Part shown: piece by piece, positions 1-6,647 of the stretch | How positions within the stretch are numbered: the stretch's first letter is position 1 | Layout: every line of letters begins with the position of its first letter | NCBI GenBank assembly: GCA_038214085.1 | Contig: JBBQSF010000110.1 | Location: forward strand, 1-10,381 | Length of the DNA: 10,381 nt | Direction: 5' to 3' | Source: JBBQSF01 sp038214085 | Lineage (GTDB): Bacteria > Bacteroidota > Bacteroidia > Bacteroidales > CG2-30-32-10 | Made by a program: the position numbers and the translations under genes | Notes under the pieces: generated by a model | What the model was told of the DNA's origin: nothing | Databases searched by the model: none | Seen by the model: the letters and a program-made list of their open reading frames with translations, nothing else

Positions 1-43
1 CTTGATGTTGTGAAGGTTTCTTTGTATGTTTGATAAGAGATAC

Positions 44-68
44 TTTATGAAGTTACAAACTTCGTAAG
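44..68. repeat. imperfect palindrome, copy 1 of a paired hairpin repeat
   Basis: The arms GAAGTT (49-54) and AACTTC (58-63) flank a 3-base loop. In RNA the stem extends outward to 44/68, with U-G wobbles at 48/64 and 44/68. The core GAAGTTACAAACTTCG (49-64) recurs at 80-95 with one change, 31 bases downstream. No T-run follows on either strand, so it is not a standard intrinsic terminator. It may be a REP-type intergenic repeat, or a 3'-end stability hairpin for tsaD mRNA. Confidence 0.65.
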
Positions 69-75
69 AAATACA

Positions 76-98
76 GTGCGAAGTTTCAAACTTCGCAC
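76..98. repeat. perfect 23-bp palindrome, copy 2 of the paired hairpin repeat
   Basis: The arms GTGCGAAGTTT (76-86) and AAACTTCGCAC (88-98) are perfect reverse complements around a single central base (87). The core GAAGTTTCAAACTTCG (80-95) differs from copy 1 only at the loop-side base. The outer stem bases differ between copies but stay paired: C-G, G-C and G-C here against U-G, A-U and U-A in copy 1. That suggests the fold matters more than the sequence. Its genome-wide copy number is unknown from this window. Confidence 0.75.
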
Positions 99-109
99 AA
101 CTTATTTGC

Positions 110-124
110 TTTTGCGGAGCAAAA
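110..124. repeat. small hairpin next to the paired palindromes
   Basis: TTTTGC (110-115) and GCAAAA (119-124) pair across a GGA loop. This gives three consecutive hairpins within 81 bases. The stem is short and AT-rich and could occur by chance. No T-run follows it on the plus strand. Confidence 0.35.
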
Positions 125-183
125 CATTTCGTTAGTCAAAATAATCAGTCAAAGCTAGGATAAAACTAATAAAAAAGCTTCTC

Positions 184-1206
184 TTATTTGTTTTTGCTTC
201 TGGAATAAGGGCTTGAATGTTGCGAAGAAAATTCTCCTTTCGCATATTTGAAATATCCTGCAACGGCTATCATTGCTGCGTTATCAGTACAGAATTCAAA
301 TGGTGGAATAAACGATTCCCATTCTCCTGCTTCTTGCTTCGCAATAAATGCACTGCGCAATTCAGAATTCGCAGAAACACCTCCAGCTACAGCCACCTGA
401 GTTATGCCTGTTTGTTTCACGGCAAGATCGAGTTTTTTCATTAAAATACTCACGATAGTAAATTGTACCGAAGCGCATAAATCATTAATGTTTTGGGAAA
501 TAAAATCGGAATCCTTTTTCATTTCATCACGCAAAAAATAAAGAATAGATGTTTTTAAGCCACTGAAACTAAAATTAAGCTCTGGTACTGATGGATGCGG
601 AAAAACAAAACGATTTGGATTTCCAAGTTTCGCATATTTATCTACAAGAGGGCCTCCGGGATAAGGCAGTCCAAGAATTTTAGCGGTTTTATCAAAGGCT
701 TCGCCGGCGGCATCATCAATAGTGGTACCTAGAATTTCTTGCGAAAAATAATCATTGACTTTTATTATTTGTGTATGCCCCCCCGAAACCAATAAACATA
801 AAAAGGGAAATTTAGGAATATTTTTTTGTTCATCTTTCTTCTGTAAAAAATGAGCAAGAACATGGGCATTGATATGATCAATTTCAATAAGTGGAATATC
901 TAGTGCAAGAGCAAATGCTTTTGAAAATGAAGTTCCTACTAAAAGAGAACCCAACAAGCCAGGACCATTGGTGAATGCAATAGCACTGAGCTGGTTTTTG
1001 TTTATATTTGCAAGGCTTAGGGCACGTTCTACAACGGGAATAATATTTTGCTGATGAGCACGTGAGGCAAGCTCGGGAACCACCCCTCCAAATTTCTGGT
1101 GTACATCCTGATTGGCGATAACATTCGAAAGCATAAATGTTCCGTCAATTACTGCTGCTGAAGTATCATCGCACGATGATTCGATACCTAAAATATACGT
1201 TGCCAA
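184..1206 (-). CDS. tsaD: tRNA N6-adenosine threonylcarbamoyltransferase TsaD
   Basis: Catalytic subunit (Kae1/Gcp/YgjD family, ASKHA fold) that transfers the threonylcarbamoyl group from threonylcarbamoyl-AMP to A37 of ANN-decoding tRNAs. In bacteria it acts in the cytoplasm with TsaB and TsaE, using substrate made by TsaC/TsaC2; none of these partners lies in the window. Visible motifs, numbered from the TTG start: N-terminal ILGIESSCDDTSAAV (5-19), GGVVPELASRAH (40-51), the metal-binding H111-x3-H115 in DHINAH, VSGGHTQ (140-146), DDAAGEAFDK (164-173), FSFSGLKTS further on, the VAGGVSAN nucleotide loop, and the C-terminal metal ligand D308 in FCTDNAAM. The length of 340 residues is normal for the family. 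I chose the TTG at 1206 because it places Met directly before ATYILGIESS, as in homologues. An upstream GTG at 1281 would add a 25-residue tail that overlaps the N-terminal coding part of tamB. The gene is complete and all key residues are present. Confidence 0.96.
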   Translation of the reverse strand: MATYILGIESSCDDTSAAVIDGTFMLSNVIANQDVHQKFGGVVPELASRAHQQNIIPVVERALSLANINKNQLSAIAFTNGPGLLGSLLVGTSFSKAFALALDIPLIEIDHINAHVLAHFLQKKDEQKNIPKFPFLCLLVSGGHTQIIKVNDYFSQEILGTTIDDAAGEAFDKTAKILGLPYPGGPLVDKYAKLGNPNRFVFPHPSVPELNFSFSGLKTSILYFLRDEMKKDSDFISQNINDLCASVQFTIVSILMKKLDLAVKQTGITQVAVAGGVSANSELRSAFIAKQEAGEWESFIPPFEFCTDNAAMIAVAGYFKYAKGEFSSQHSSPYSRSKNK

Positions 1207-1207
1207 A

Positions 1208-4200
1208 TTGTTTATCTTTGTTGAATTAATTGTCAAAAGTATCAAAAAATTAAGAAAAATAATATTCTTTTTGCTTCTCACAGTTTTGGCAGTGCCTGTG
1301 GTGTTATATTCAATGCTGCGGTTTAGTTTTATGCAGAATATAATTGCACATTACGCTTCAGGCTATCTTTCAGAAAAACTTAAAACTGAGGTTACGGTCG
1401 GAGCTGTTGATGTTACTTTTTTTCTGAATATTTCACTCGAAGACATAGTAGTTAAGGACAAACACAACAATTCACTTATTGATGCATCAGATATTGTAAT
1501 TGATCTTGATGATATTTATTTTGCTGATAACCTTATCATTATTAATAAAATTGAAATCAATAATGCACTGATTCAACTGGTGAAATATGAAAATGAAAAG
1601 GAGTTGAATTTTCAGTTTATTATTGATGCTTTTTCATCTTCCGATACAAATAAAAACGATACTTCAAAAGCGTGGAAGATCCGTGTTTCCAAGTTTGGAC
1701 TGGAAAAAAATCATTTTATTTATCACGACAGAAATAAAAAAGCAAAAATAAAAGGGATTGATTTTGATTACCTCGACCTTACCAATTTGAATTTGAATAT
1801 GTCGAATTTTAATTTGCATGGCGATACGATGTTTACATTTATAGAATCATTGAGTTGTAAGGATCATAGTGGTTTTGAAATCAAATCTTTTTCTTCTCTT
1901 TTTCAGATGAATAAAAATGAAATTGATTTTTATGGCATGAAATTGAAAACAAAAGGCTCTAGTGTATTTATGAACATGGGCTTTGAAATAAATGATTACA
2001 ACGATTTTAACGATTTTGTTAATAAAGTCAAACTGAACGCAAAATTTGGTTCCTCTGTTTTAGATATTTCCGATTTAGCATATTTTGCAACAGACTTGTG
2101 GGGTATGGATAGTCGTTTTTTTATTTCCGGTGAGTTAAAAGGAATGGTCTCTAAAATAAAAGGAAAGAATTTTATTCTCCGCTATGGCAATCAAACTAAT
2201 TTTTATGGTGATTTTAGCATCACCGGTTTGCCAAATGTAAATGAAACATTTATCAAATTAAATGTAAAAGGATTATCAGCATCATTTGTCGATATGGCAG
2301 CATTAAAACTCCCGTCGGAAGGGAGCCCAAAATATATGACGTTTTCTCCAGAATTGCTGCGGTTGGGCATAATAAAATTCAAGGGTCACTTTACAGGATT
2401 TTACAATGATTTTGTTGCAAATGGCGACTTTAATACCAATCTTGGTAGTGTTGCCACAGATCTTAGTTTACGGAAAAATAAAGATTCAGGCCAGCTTGAA
2501 TACAATGGTAATGTAAAAACTTCCGGGTTTGATATTGGTACAGCTCTGGGCATTCAGGATCAGTTGGGCTCTATTAGCATGAATGCAGATATTAAGGGCA
2601 GTGGTATTGACCCGAAAACGGCTGTTCTGGATATTAACGGAACTATTTACAGCGTGAAATTCAAGAATTATGATTACAAGAATGTAACACTGGCTGGCAC
2701 ATTGGATAAACAAAAATTTGTTGGAAATGCAAATGTAAGCGATGAAAATATTCAAATTACTTTTAACGGAAATGCTGATTTGAGCGGCTCGCTTCCTGTA
2801 TATAATTTGAATGCTGACATTAAGCGACTAAGATTGTCTAAACTGAACTTTCTCAGAATAAAAGAAGATTCATTGGCCTATTTTACAGGTTTTGTAAAAA
2901 TGAATTTTACTGGCAATACTATCGACAACATTCAGGGAAGTATTGTAGCTGAGAATACAGAATTTTATTATAAAAGAAAAAAATATATCCTGAAAAATTT
3001 TGAATTTATTAATACCGCACTTCCAGACGGAAATAAAAGCCTTACAGTGAATTCCGATTTTTTTGATGCTGAATTAAAGGGGAACTTTATGTTCGAAGAT
3101 CTTTATCTTTCATTTTTGAAATTTTCTAAGGATTATCTTCCATCTTTCAGCAAGGATATTAAAGAAAATCTGGATTCCATCCCCGAAGAAAATTTTACGT
3201 ATAAAATTCTTGTTAAGAATATTGACCCTCTGTGTCAGATTTTTATTCCTGAACTTAAAGTTGCCAAAAATACAATACTTAAAGGCTCTTACAATACATT
3301 GAAAAGCAATCTTGAAATTAACTTCACTTCAGCACGTTTGGATTATTCGGATAAAAGAATTGAAGATTTTTTCCTGAGTGGCAAAACAGAAAATTCCAGA
3401 ATAAACATAAATTTCGGTTGTGAAAGAATTATTTTTGCTGACAGCGTTGGCCTTGATAATGTAATATTTAAATCCATTACACAGCGGGACAGTACAATGT
3501 ATTCTTTGTATTGGAATAATAATAATACAAATACAAATATTAAAAATTCGGGAGATATAATTGGGATTACTTCCTTTTATCATCGTCCGCGTATTGAAAC
3601 CAAATTACTTCAGGCAAATTTTGTAATAAACGATACAGCATGGGTTTTAAACCCTAATAATTATCTTATTGTTGACAGTAATAATATTTTTGTTCAGGAT
3701 TATGTCTTTAGTACTCAGTGGCAGCAATTAAAAATAAACGGCACTCTTTCCGAAAACCCTGCAGATATTATGAATGTTAACTTCAAAGCCATTAACATCT
3801 CTGATTTTGATTTTATTATAGGAAAAAATAATGATGTTGATATTGATGGTTATATTAACGGAGATCTTATTGTATCTAATGTTTATAAAGCTCCGCTGAT
3901 TCAGTCAAATCTTAAAATTGATGATTTCTATATCAACGGCGACCGTATTGGTAAAGCCGAAATGGTATCAACCTGGGACAATAATATTAAGGCATTATCG
4001 CTTAATGTAAACCTTATTTATGAAGGTTCTATCGGCTCTAATATACTTGTTACACTAAAGGGATATTATTATACAGATCGAGAAAAGGACAATTTTGATA
4101 TGGATATAGAGTTGAAAAACTTTAAGCTTAAACTGCTTGAAAGATATATTTCTACTGTATCCTCCAATTTTAAAGGCTACGCCACAGGCAACCTGAAGCT

Positions 4201-5671
4201 CAGAGGTACTCCTGAAGATCCCGATTTGAGTGGCATGTTGTATCTTATTGTTAAAGGTTTCAGGGTTGATTATCTTAATACCAACTATTCATTTACTGAT
4301 AGTGTTGAGGTTACGAAAAATGCATTTATTTTTGACCATACGGTTCTTAATGATTCTCGTGGTGATACTGCAATTTTCGATGGAAAAATTATGCACGAAC
4401 GTTTTTATGATTTTTTCCTTGATTTTACTTTCAAGCCTTATAATTTCGAGTGCCTTAATACCAATTCTTCACAAAATAGCCTGTTTTATGGAAAGGCTTA
4501 TACAACAGGAATTTTTAAAATTTATGGCAATGTAAATAATATTGTTATGGATATTTCTGCCAAAACTGAAAAAGGGACTCAGTTCAATATTCCTATTTCT
4601 GATGGTACTGAGATATACGAAAGCGATTATATTACGTTTAATTCTAAGTATCAAGATTTGGGGACAAAAGTAAAAGCCAACGCCGGAATGGCTGGTATAA
4701 CGCTGAATTTCGACCTCGACATAACAAATGATGCAGCTATTCAAATTATTTTTGATTCTAAAATCGGAGATATTATTAAAGCAAAAGGAAGTGGTAACAT
4801 TATTATGAAAATTAATACACTTGGCGATTTTAATATGTATGGTGAGTATGTTATCAACGAAGGAGATTATTTGTTTACACTTCAGAATGTGATAAATAAA
4901 AAGTTTGTGATTCAGAAAGGTTCAACAATTACATTTAACGGCAGCCCTTACGAAGCCAATGCAGATATTTCGGCTGTATATTCAGTTAAAACAGCATTGT
5001 ATGATTTGTTTCCTGTAGAGAGCGATATGACTGAGAAATTTAAAAAACGAGAGATTGTAGAATGTCAGCTTACAATGAAAGATAAATTGATGAATCCTTC
5101 GCTTACATTTGATATCAATTTGCCCAACAGCGATGAAAGTACTATTACCCTTGTGAAAAGTGTAATCAACAACGAACAGGAAATGAACAGGCAGATTTTT
5201 TCACTTCTCGTTTTGAACCGCTTTATGACTCCTGAAAATATTCAATACTCGGCACTGGGATCAGGTTTTGGAAGTACTTCTTCTGAGCTGCTTTCAAATC
5301 AGTTGAGCAACTGGCTTTCACAAATCAGTAAAAGTTTTGATATTGGTGTAAATTACAGACCGGGAACTGAAATTTCTAAAGAAGAACTCGAAATTGCTCT
5401 TTCAACACAGTTGTTTAACGATAAACTCACTATAGATGGGAATGTGGGCGTTTCTGGAGCTCAAGCAAATAAATCGAGTAATATTGTTGGTGATGTAAAT
5501 GTCGATTATAAAATCACCAACGACGGGCGTTTGCGTGTGAAAGGATTTAACCGCTCCAATGCCGTGGATTTACTTAATACAAATTCTCCATATACCCAAG
5601 GTTTGGGCGTTTTTTACCGTAGAGAATTTGATTCGTTTAACGAGCTTTTTATTAAAAAGCCTAAGAAATAA
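1208..5671 (+). CDS. tamB: TamB-like translocation/assembly protein (DUF490)
   Basis: Large envelope protein of the TamB/AsmA-like superfamily. Relatives are anchored in the inner membrane, span the periplasm as a long beta-rich groove and are linked to outer-membrane protein assembly or phospholipid transport. From the TTG at 1208 it has 1487 residues. A basic stretch (KKLRK, about 13-17) precedes one hydrophobic segment (about 18-36). A long run of alternating beta-strand sequence rich in N, D, G and F follows. The C-terminal TamB domain covers roughly 1100-1470; GDFNMYGEYVINEGDY begins at 1206, and QIFSLLVLNRF and a GLGVFYRREFD tail come later. The start is uncertain: no ATG precedes the membrane segment (the first in-frame ATG, at 1313, falls just after it). 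TTG 1208 is the best standard choice, and an ATT at 1229 would also fit the usual short N-terminus. An even earlier TTG at 1112 would run antisense through tsaD and is unlikely. No TamA/TamL partner is adjacent. Confidence 0.9.
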   Translation: MFIFVELIVKSIKKLRKIIFFLLLTVLAVPVVLYSMLRFSFMQNIIAHYASGYLSEKLKTEVTVGAVDVTFFLNISLEDIVVKDKHNNSLIDASDIVIDLDDIYFADNLIIINKIEINNALIQLVKYENEKELNFQFIIDAFSSSDTNKNDTSKAWKIRVSKFGLEKNHFIYHDRNKKAKIKGIDFDYLDLTNLNLNMSNFNLHGDTMFTFIESLSCKDHSGFEIKSFSSLFQMNKNEIDFYGMKLKTKGSSVFMNMGFEINDYNDFNDFVNKVKLNAKFGSSVLDISDLAYFATDLWGMDSRFFISGELKGMVSKIKGKNFILRYGNQTNFYGDFSITGLPNVNETFIKLNVKGLSASFVDMAALKLPSEGSPKYMTFSPELLRLGIIKFKGHFTGFYNDFVANGDFNTNLGSVATDLSLRKNKDSGQLEYNGNVKTSGFDIGTALGIQDQLGSISMNADIKGSGIDPKTAVLDINGTIYSVKFKNYDYKNVTLAGTLDKQKFVGNANVSDENIQITFNGNADLSGSLPVYNLNADIKRLRLSKLNFLRIKEDSLAYFTGFVKMNFTGNTIDNIQGSIVAENTEFYYKRKKYILKNFEFINTALPDGNKSLTVNSDFFDAELKGNFMFEDLYLSFLKFSKDYLPSFSKDIKENLDSIPEENFTYKILVKNIDPLCQIFIPELKVAKNTILKGSYNTLKSNLEINFTSARLDYSDKRIEDFFLSGKTENSRININFGCERIIFADSVGLDNVIFKSITQRDSTMYSLYWNNNNTNTNIKNSGDIIGITSFYHRPRIETKLLQANFVINDTAWVLNPNNYLIVDSNNIFVQDYVFSTQWQQLKINGTLSENPADIMNVNFKAINISDFDFIIGKNNDVDIDGYINGDLIVSNVYKAPLIQSNLKIDDFYINGDRIGKAEMVSTWDNNIKALSLNVNLIYEGSIGSNILVTLKGYYYTDREKDNFDMDIELKNFKLKLLERYISTVSSNFKGYATGNLKLRGTPEDPDLSGMLYLIVKGFRVDYLNTNYSFTDSVEVTKNAFIFDHTVLNDSRGDTAIFDGKIMHERFYDFFLDFTFKPYNFECLNTNSSQNSLFYGKAYTTGIFKIYGNVNNIVMDISAKTEKGTQFNIPISDGTEIYESDYITFNSKYQDLGTKVKANAGMAGITLNFDLDITNDAAIQIIFDSKIGDIIKAKGSGNIIMKINTLGDFNMYGEYVINEGDYLFTLQNVINKKFVIQKGSTITFNGSPYEANADISAVYSVKTALYDLFPVESDMTEKFKKREIVECQLTMKDKLMNPSLTFDINLPNSDESTITLVKSVINNEQEMNRQIFSLLVLNRFMTPENIQYSALGSGFGSTSSELLSNQLSNWLSQISKSFDIGVNYRPGTEISKEELEIALSTQLFNDKLTIDGNVGVSGAQANKSSNIVGDVNVDYKITNDGRLRVKGFNRSNAVDLLNTNSPYTQGLGVFYRREFDSFNELFIKKPKK
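1213..1220 (+). promoter_or_regulatory. candidate -7 box for tamB
   Basis: TATCTTTG matches the Bacteroidota -7 consensus TAnnTTTG exactly. I see no TTG at the expected 17-23 bases upstream; the nearest, at 1200-1202, is only 10 bases away. If used, transcription would start near 1225-1228, downstream of the TTG start proposed for tamB. It therefore bears directly on which start is real. A 6-base match can also occur by chance in AT-rich DNA. Confidence 0.3.
1234..1241 (-). promoter_or_regulatory. candidate -7 box for tsaD
   Basis: Read on the minus strand this is TACTTTTG, an exact TAnnTTTG match, 27 bases before the proposed tsaD TTG. It would give a leader of about 20-25 bases. No clear TTG -33 element is visible at normal spacing. 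The box lies inside the first codons of tamB, as expected if the two divergent genes share a start zone. Confidence 0.35.
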
Positions 5672-5699
5672 TAAACTGCTTTGTATCCTTTATGTTATA
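5672..5699. other. 28-bp convergent gap between tamB and the HEAT-like gene
   Basis: The stop codons of the two convergent genes are separated by 28 AT-rich bases. I see no stem-loop with a T-run for either direction. Transcripts may therefore overlap at their 3' ends, or termination may be factor-dependent. Confidence 0.5.
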
Positions 5700-6248
5700 T
5701 TATTTTAAAAATGAACGGTAAATAATCAAAGCTCTATCCTTCATTGAAGTGTTGTCCGCTTTAATTAATATTTCAAGATTGACAAGAAATTCATTTTTCA
5801 ACAAAGGTTCCAGTTTCATCATTTTATTTAAAATTTCCAGGCTGTAATATCTTACTCCAAGATCTTCATGTTGGCTCATCATCCATTTAAAACACAAGTC
5901 AACAAGCAACCCTGGATCTTCAATGTTTTCAATTCCGGAAAATTCATGAATTATTTTCAAAAAGTTTCTTTTAATACCACCGATTTTAGAATCTTTAATT
6001 TTTTCAGCGATTTCCTGCAGGTATGGATCGAATGCTCTATGGTCTTTTTCACAATACAACTGAAGGATTCTGGCAGAACGCATACAATAAGGGTAGGGCG
6101 CAGAAAAACTTAGTTTGTAAAGCAATTCAAAAATTGAAACATCCTGTTGAATGAGTAGCACTCCTTTATCAGCAGTTGCTCTTAAACTATCAGCAAGCAC
6201 TTCTGTAAATATTTCCGGAATCTGGGCTTTTTTTGTTCGTTTTGCCAT
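5700..6248 (-). CDS. hypothetical HEAT-like helical-repeat protein
   Basis: I do not recognise a named family. The 182-residue product has a basic N-terminus (KRTKK, 3-7), no signal peptide and no membrane segment, so it is probably cytoplasmic. It looks all-helical. Four similar helix starts carry basic residues followed by hydrophobic positions: MRSARILQL (56), IKRNFLKII (92), VRYYSLEIL (132) and MKDRALIIY (169). Their spacing of 36, 40 and 37 residues is what HEAT/armadillo-type repeats show; such proteins usually act as binding scaffolds. No catalytic motif is visible. The ATG at 6248 is the only sensible start. The gene follows csp on the same strand but lies beyond a strong terminator, so it probably has its own promoter or depends on read-through. 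The coding call is firm; the fold is inferred from spacing by eye and the role is unknown. Confidence 0.8.
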   Translation of the reverse strand: MAKRTKKAQIPEIFTEVLADSLRATADKGVLLIQQDVSIFELLYKLSFSAPYPYCMRSARILQLYCEKDHRAFDPYLQEIAEKIKDSKIGGIKRNFLKIIHEFSGIENIEDPGLLVDLCFKWMMSQHEDLGVRYYSLEILNKMMKLEPLLKNEFLVNLEILIKADNTSMKDRALIIYRSFLK

Positions 6249-6252
6249 AATG

Positions 6253-6283
6253 CTAAATTAATAAACATGAAATTTCTGACAAA
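6253..6283 (-). promoter_or_regulatory. candidate promoter of the HEAT-like gene
   Basis: On the minus strand, TTTG (6283-6280) is followed after 19 bases by TAATTTAG (6260-6253), which matches the -7 consensus TAnnTTTG in all but one fixed position. The -33 box overlaps the end of the csp terminator U-tract. Transcription would begin almost at the ATG (6248), implying a leaderless or near-leaderless mRNA, which weakens the call. Confidence 0.3.
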
Positions 6284-6310
6284 AAAAAAGCCCCGTAATT
6301 AAACGGGGCT
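6281..6310 (-). terminator. intrinsic terminator of the cold shock gene
   Basis: On the minus strand, AGCCCCGT (6310-6303) pairs perfectly with ACGGGGCT (6296-6289) around the loop TTAATT. This 8-bp GC-rich stem is followed at once by a run of T to 6281. It begins 31 bases after the csp stop codon. On the plus strand the stem is followed by AAAATTTT rather than a T-run, so it acts for minus-strand transcripts. It insulates csp from the downstream HEAT-like gene. Confidence 0.9.
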
Positions 6311-6340
6311 AAAATTTTAAACGAGTTTTATAAACCTGTT

Positions 6341-6532
6341 TTAAGCTAGTTTAACATTAACTGCATTTAGTCCTTTTTTTCCATCCTGAAGATCGAAAGT
6401 TACTTTGTCATTTTCTCTGACTTTGTCAACAAGGCCTGTTGCGTGTACGAAATATTCCTTGTCATTTTCATCGTCTTTAATAAAACCAAAACCTTTGCTT
6501 TCATTAAAGAATTTTACTGTTCCATTGCTCAT
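6341..6532 (-). CDS. csp: cold shock domain protein, CspA family
   Basis: A single cold shock domain of 63 residues, a five-stranded OB-fold that binds single-stranded RNA and DNA and can act as an RNA chaperone in the cytoplasm. The opening GTVKFFNESKGFGFI holds RNP1 (KGFGFI, 13-18). The RNP2 region is YFVHATG (27-33), with aromatic F28 and H30 kept and a variant end compared with the enterobacterial VFVHFS. The C-terminus GKKGLNAVNVKLA is the normal last strand. The ATG at 6532 gives the usual N-terminus. The gene stands as its own unit, with a promoter at 6556-6585 and a terminator at 6281-6310. The leader is only about 15-20 bases, so the long thermosensing 5' leader known from E. coli cspA is absent. 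Cold induction cannot be judged from the sequence. Confidence 0.96.
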   Translation of the reverse strand: MSNGTVKFFNESKGFGFIKDDENDKEYFVHATGLVDKVRENDKVTFDLQDGKKGLNAVNVKLA

Positions 6533-6555
6533 TGGTGATAATATTTAAATTTTTG

Positions 6556-6585
6556 CAAATATAATTAAAAAACAATACAATGCAA
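6556..6585 (-). promoter_or_regulatory. promoter of the cold shock gene, Bacteroidota type
   Basis: On the minus strand, TTG (6585-6583) and TATATTTG (6563-6556) are separated by 19 bases, matching the TTG / TAnnTTTG primary sigma pattern of Bacteroidota in both sequence and spacing. Transcription would start near 6550, leaving a leader of roughly 18 bases before the ATG at 6532. This is the best promoter in the window. Confidence 0.6.
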
Positions 6586-6608
6586 CTATTTTTATGATAT
6601 TTATTTAA

Positions 6609-6647
6609 ATTTAATCGATAAAAAAGAAAGAACTTTATTTAATCGAT
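6609..6647. repeat. pair of 11-bp direct repeats at the end of the DUF5916 gene
   Basis: ATTTAATCGAT occurs at 6609-6619 and again at 6637-6647, a period of 28 bases. The second copy covers the last codons of the DUF5916 gene. Both contain the self-complementary ATCGAT. It may be a small duplication scar or chance in AT-rich sequence; no function is apparent. Confidence 0.4.

Larger units (their letters stand above)
1..183. other. non-coding region downstream of tsaD
   Basis: No credible gene is visible here. The stretch lies 3' of tsaD and holds two related palindromes (44-68 and 76-98), a small hairpin (110-124) and a promoter-like pair of boxes on the plus strand (TTG at 2-4, TATGTTTG at 25-32). 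No classic stem plus T-run terminator for tsaD is visible in it. The left window edge cuts off whatever gene precedes it. Confidence 0.7.

Noticed and set aside
150..157. Minus-strand TAGCTTTG, a -7 box match downstream of tsaD
   Set aside because: No -33 element at a suitable distance and no gene follows it within the window; such short matches are expected by chance in AT-rich DNA.
184..215. Stem-loop terminator of tsaD around the AAGCTT at 176-181
   Set aside because: Only a weak pairing (AGAAGC with GCTTTT) with a long loop that overlaps the coding end is possible; it is not convincing.
217..444. Plus-strand open frame of 75 codons inside tsaD
   Set aside because: It lies fully antisense to the conserved C-terminal part of tsaD and its translation shows no domain-like pattern.
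1112..1207. Extension of tamB to a TTG at 1112
   Set aside because: It would add 32 residues that are only the antisense reading of the conserved TsaD N-terminus and would move the membrane anchor inward, unlike the usual short cytoplasmic N-terminus.
1207..1281. Extension of tsaD to a GTG at 1281
   Set aside because: The added 25 residues are the antisense of the tamB anchor region, and homologues begin right before the ILGIESS motif.
2486..4744. Several minus-strand and off-frame open frames within tamB
   Set aside because: They have low-complexity, compositionally odd translations and lie entirely within a long, clearly conserved coding frame.
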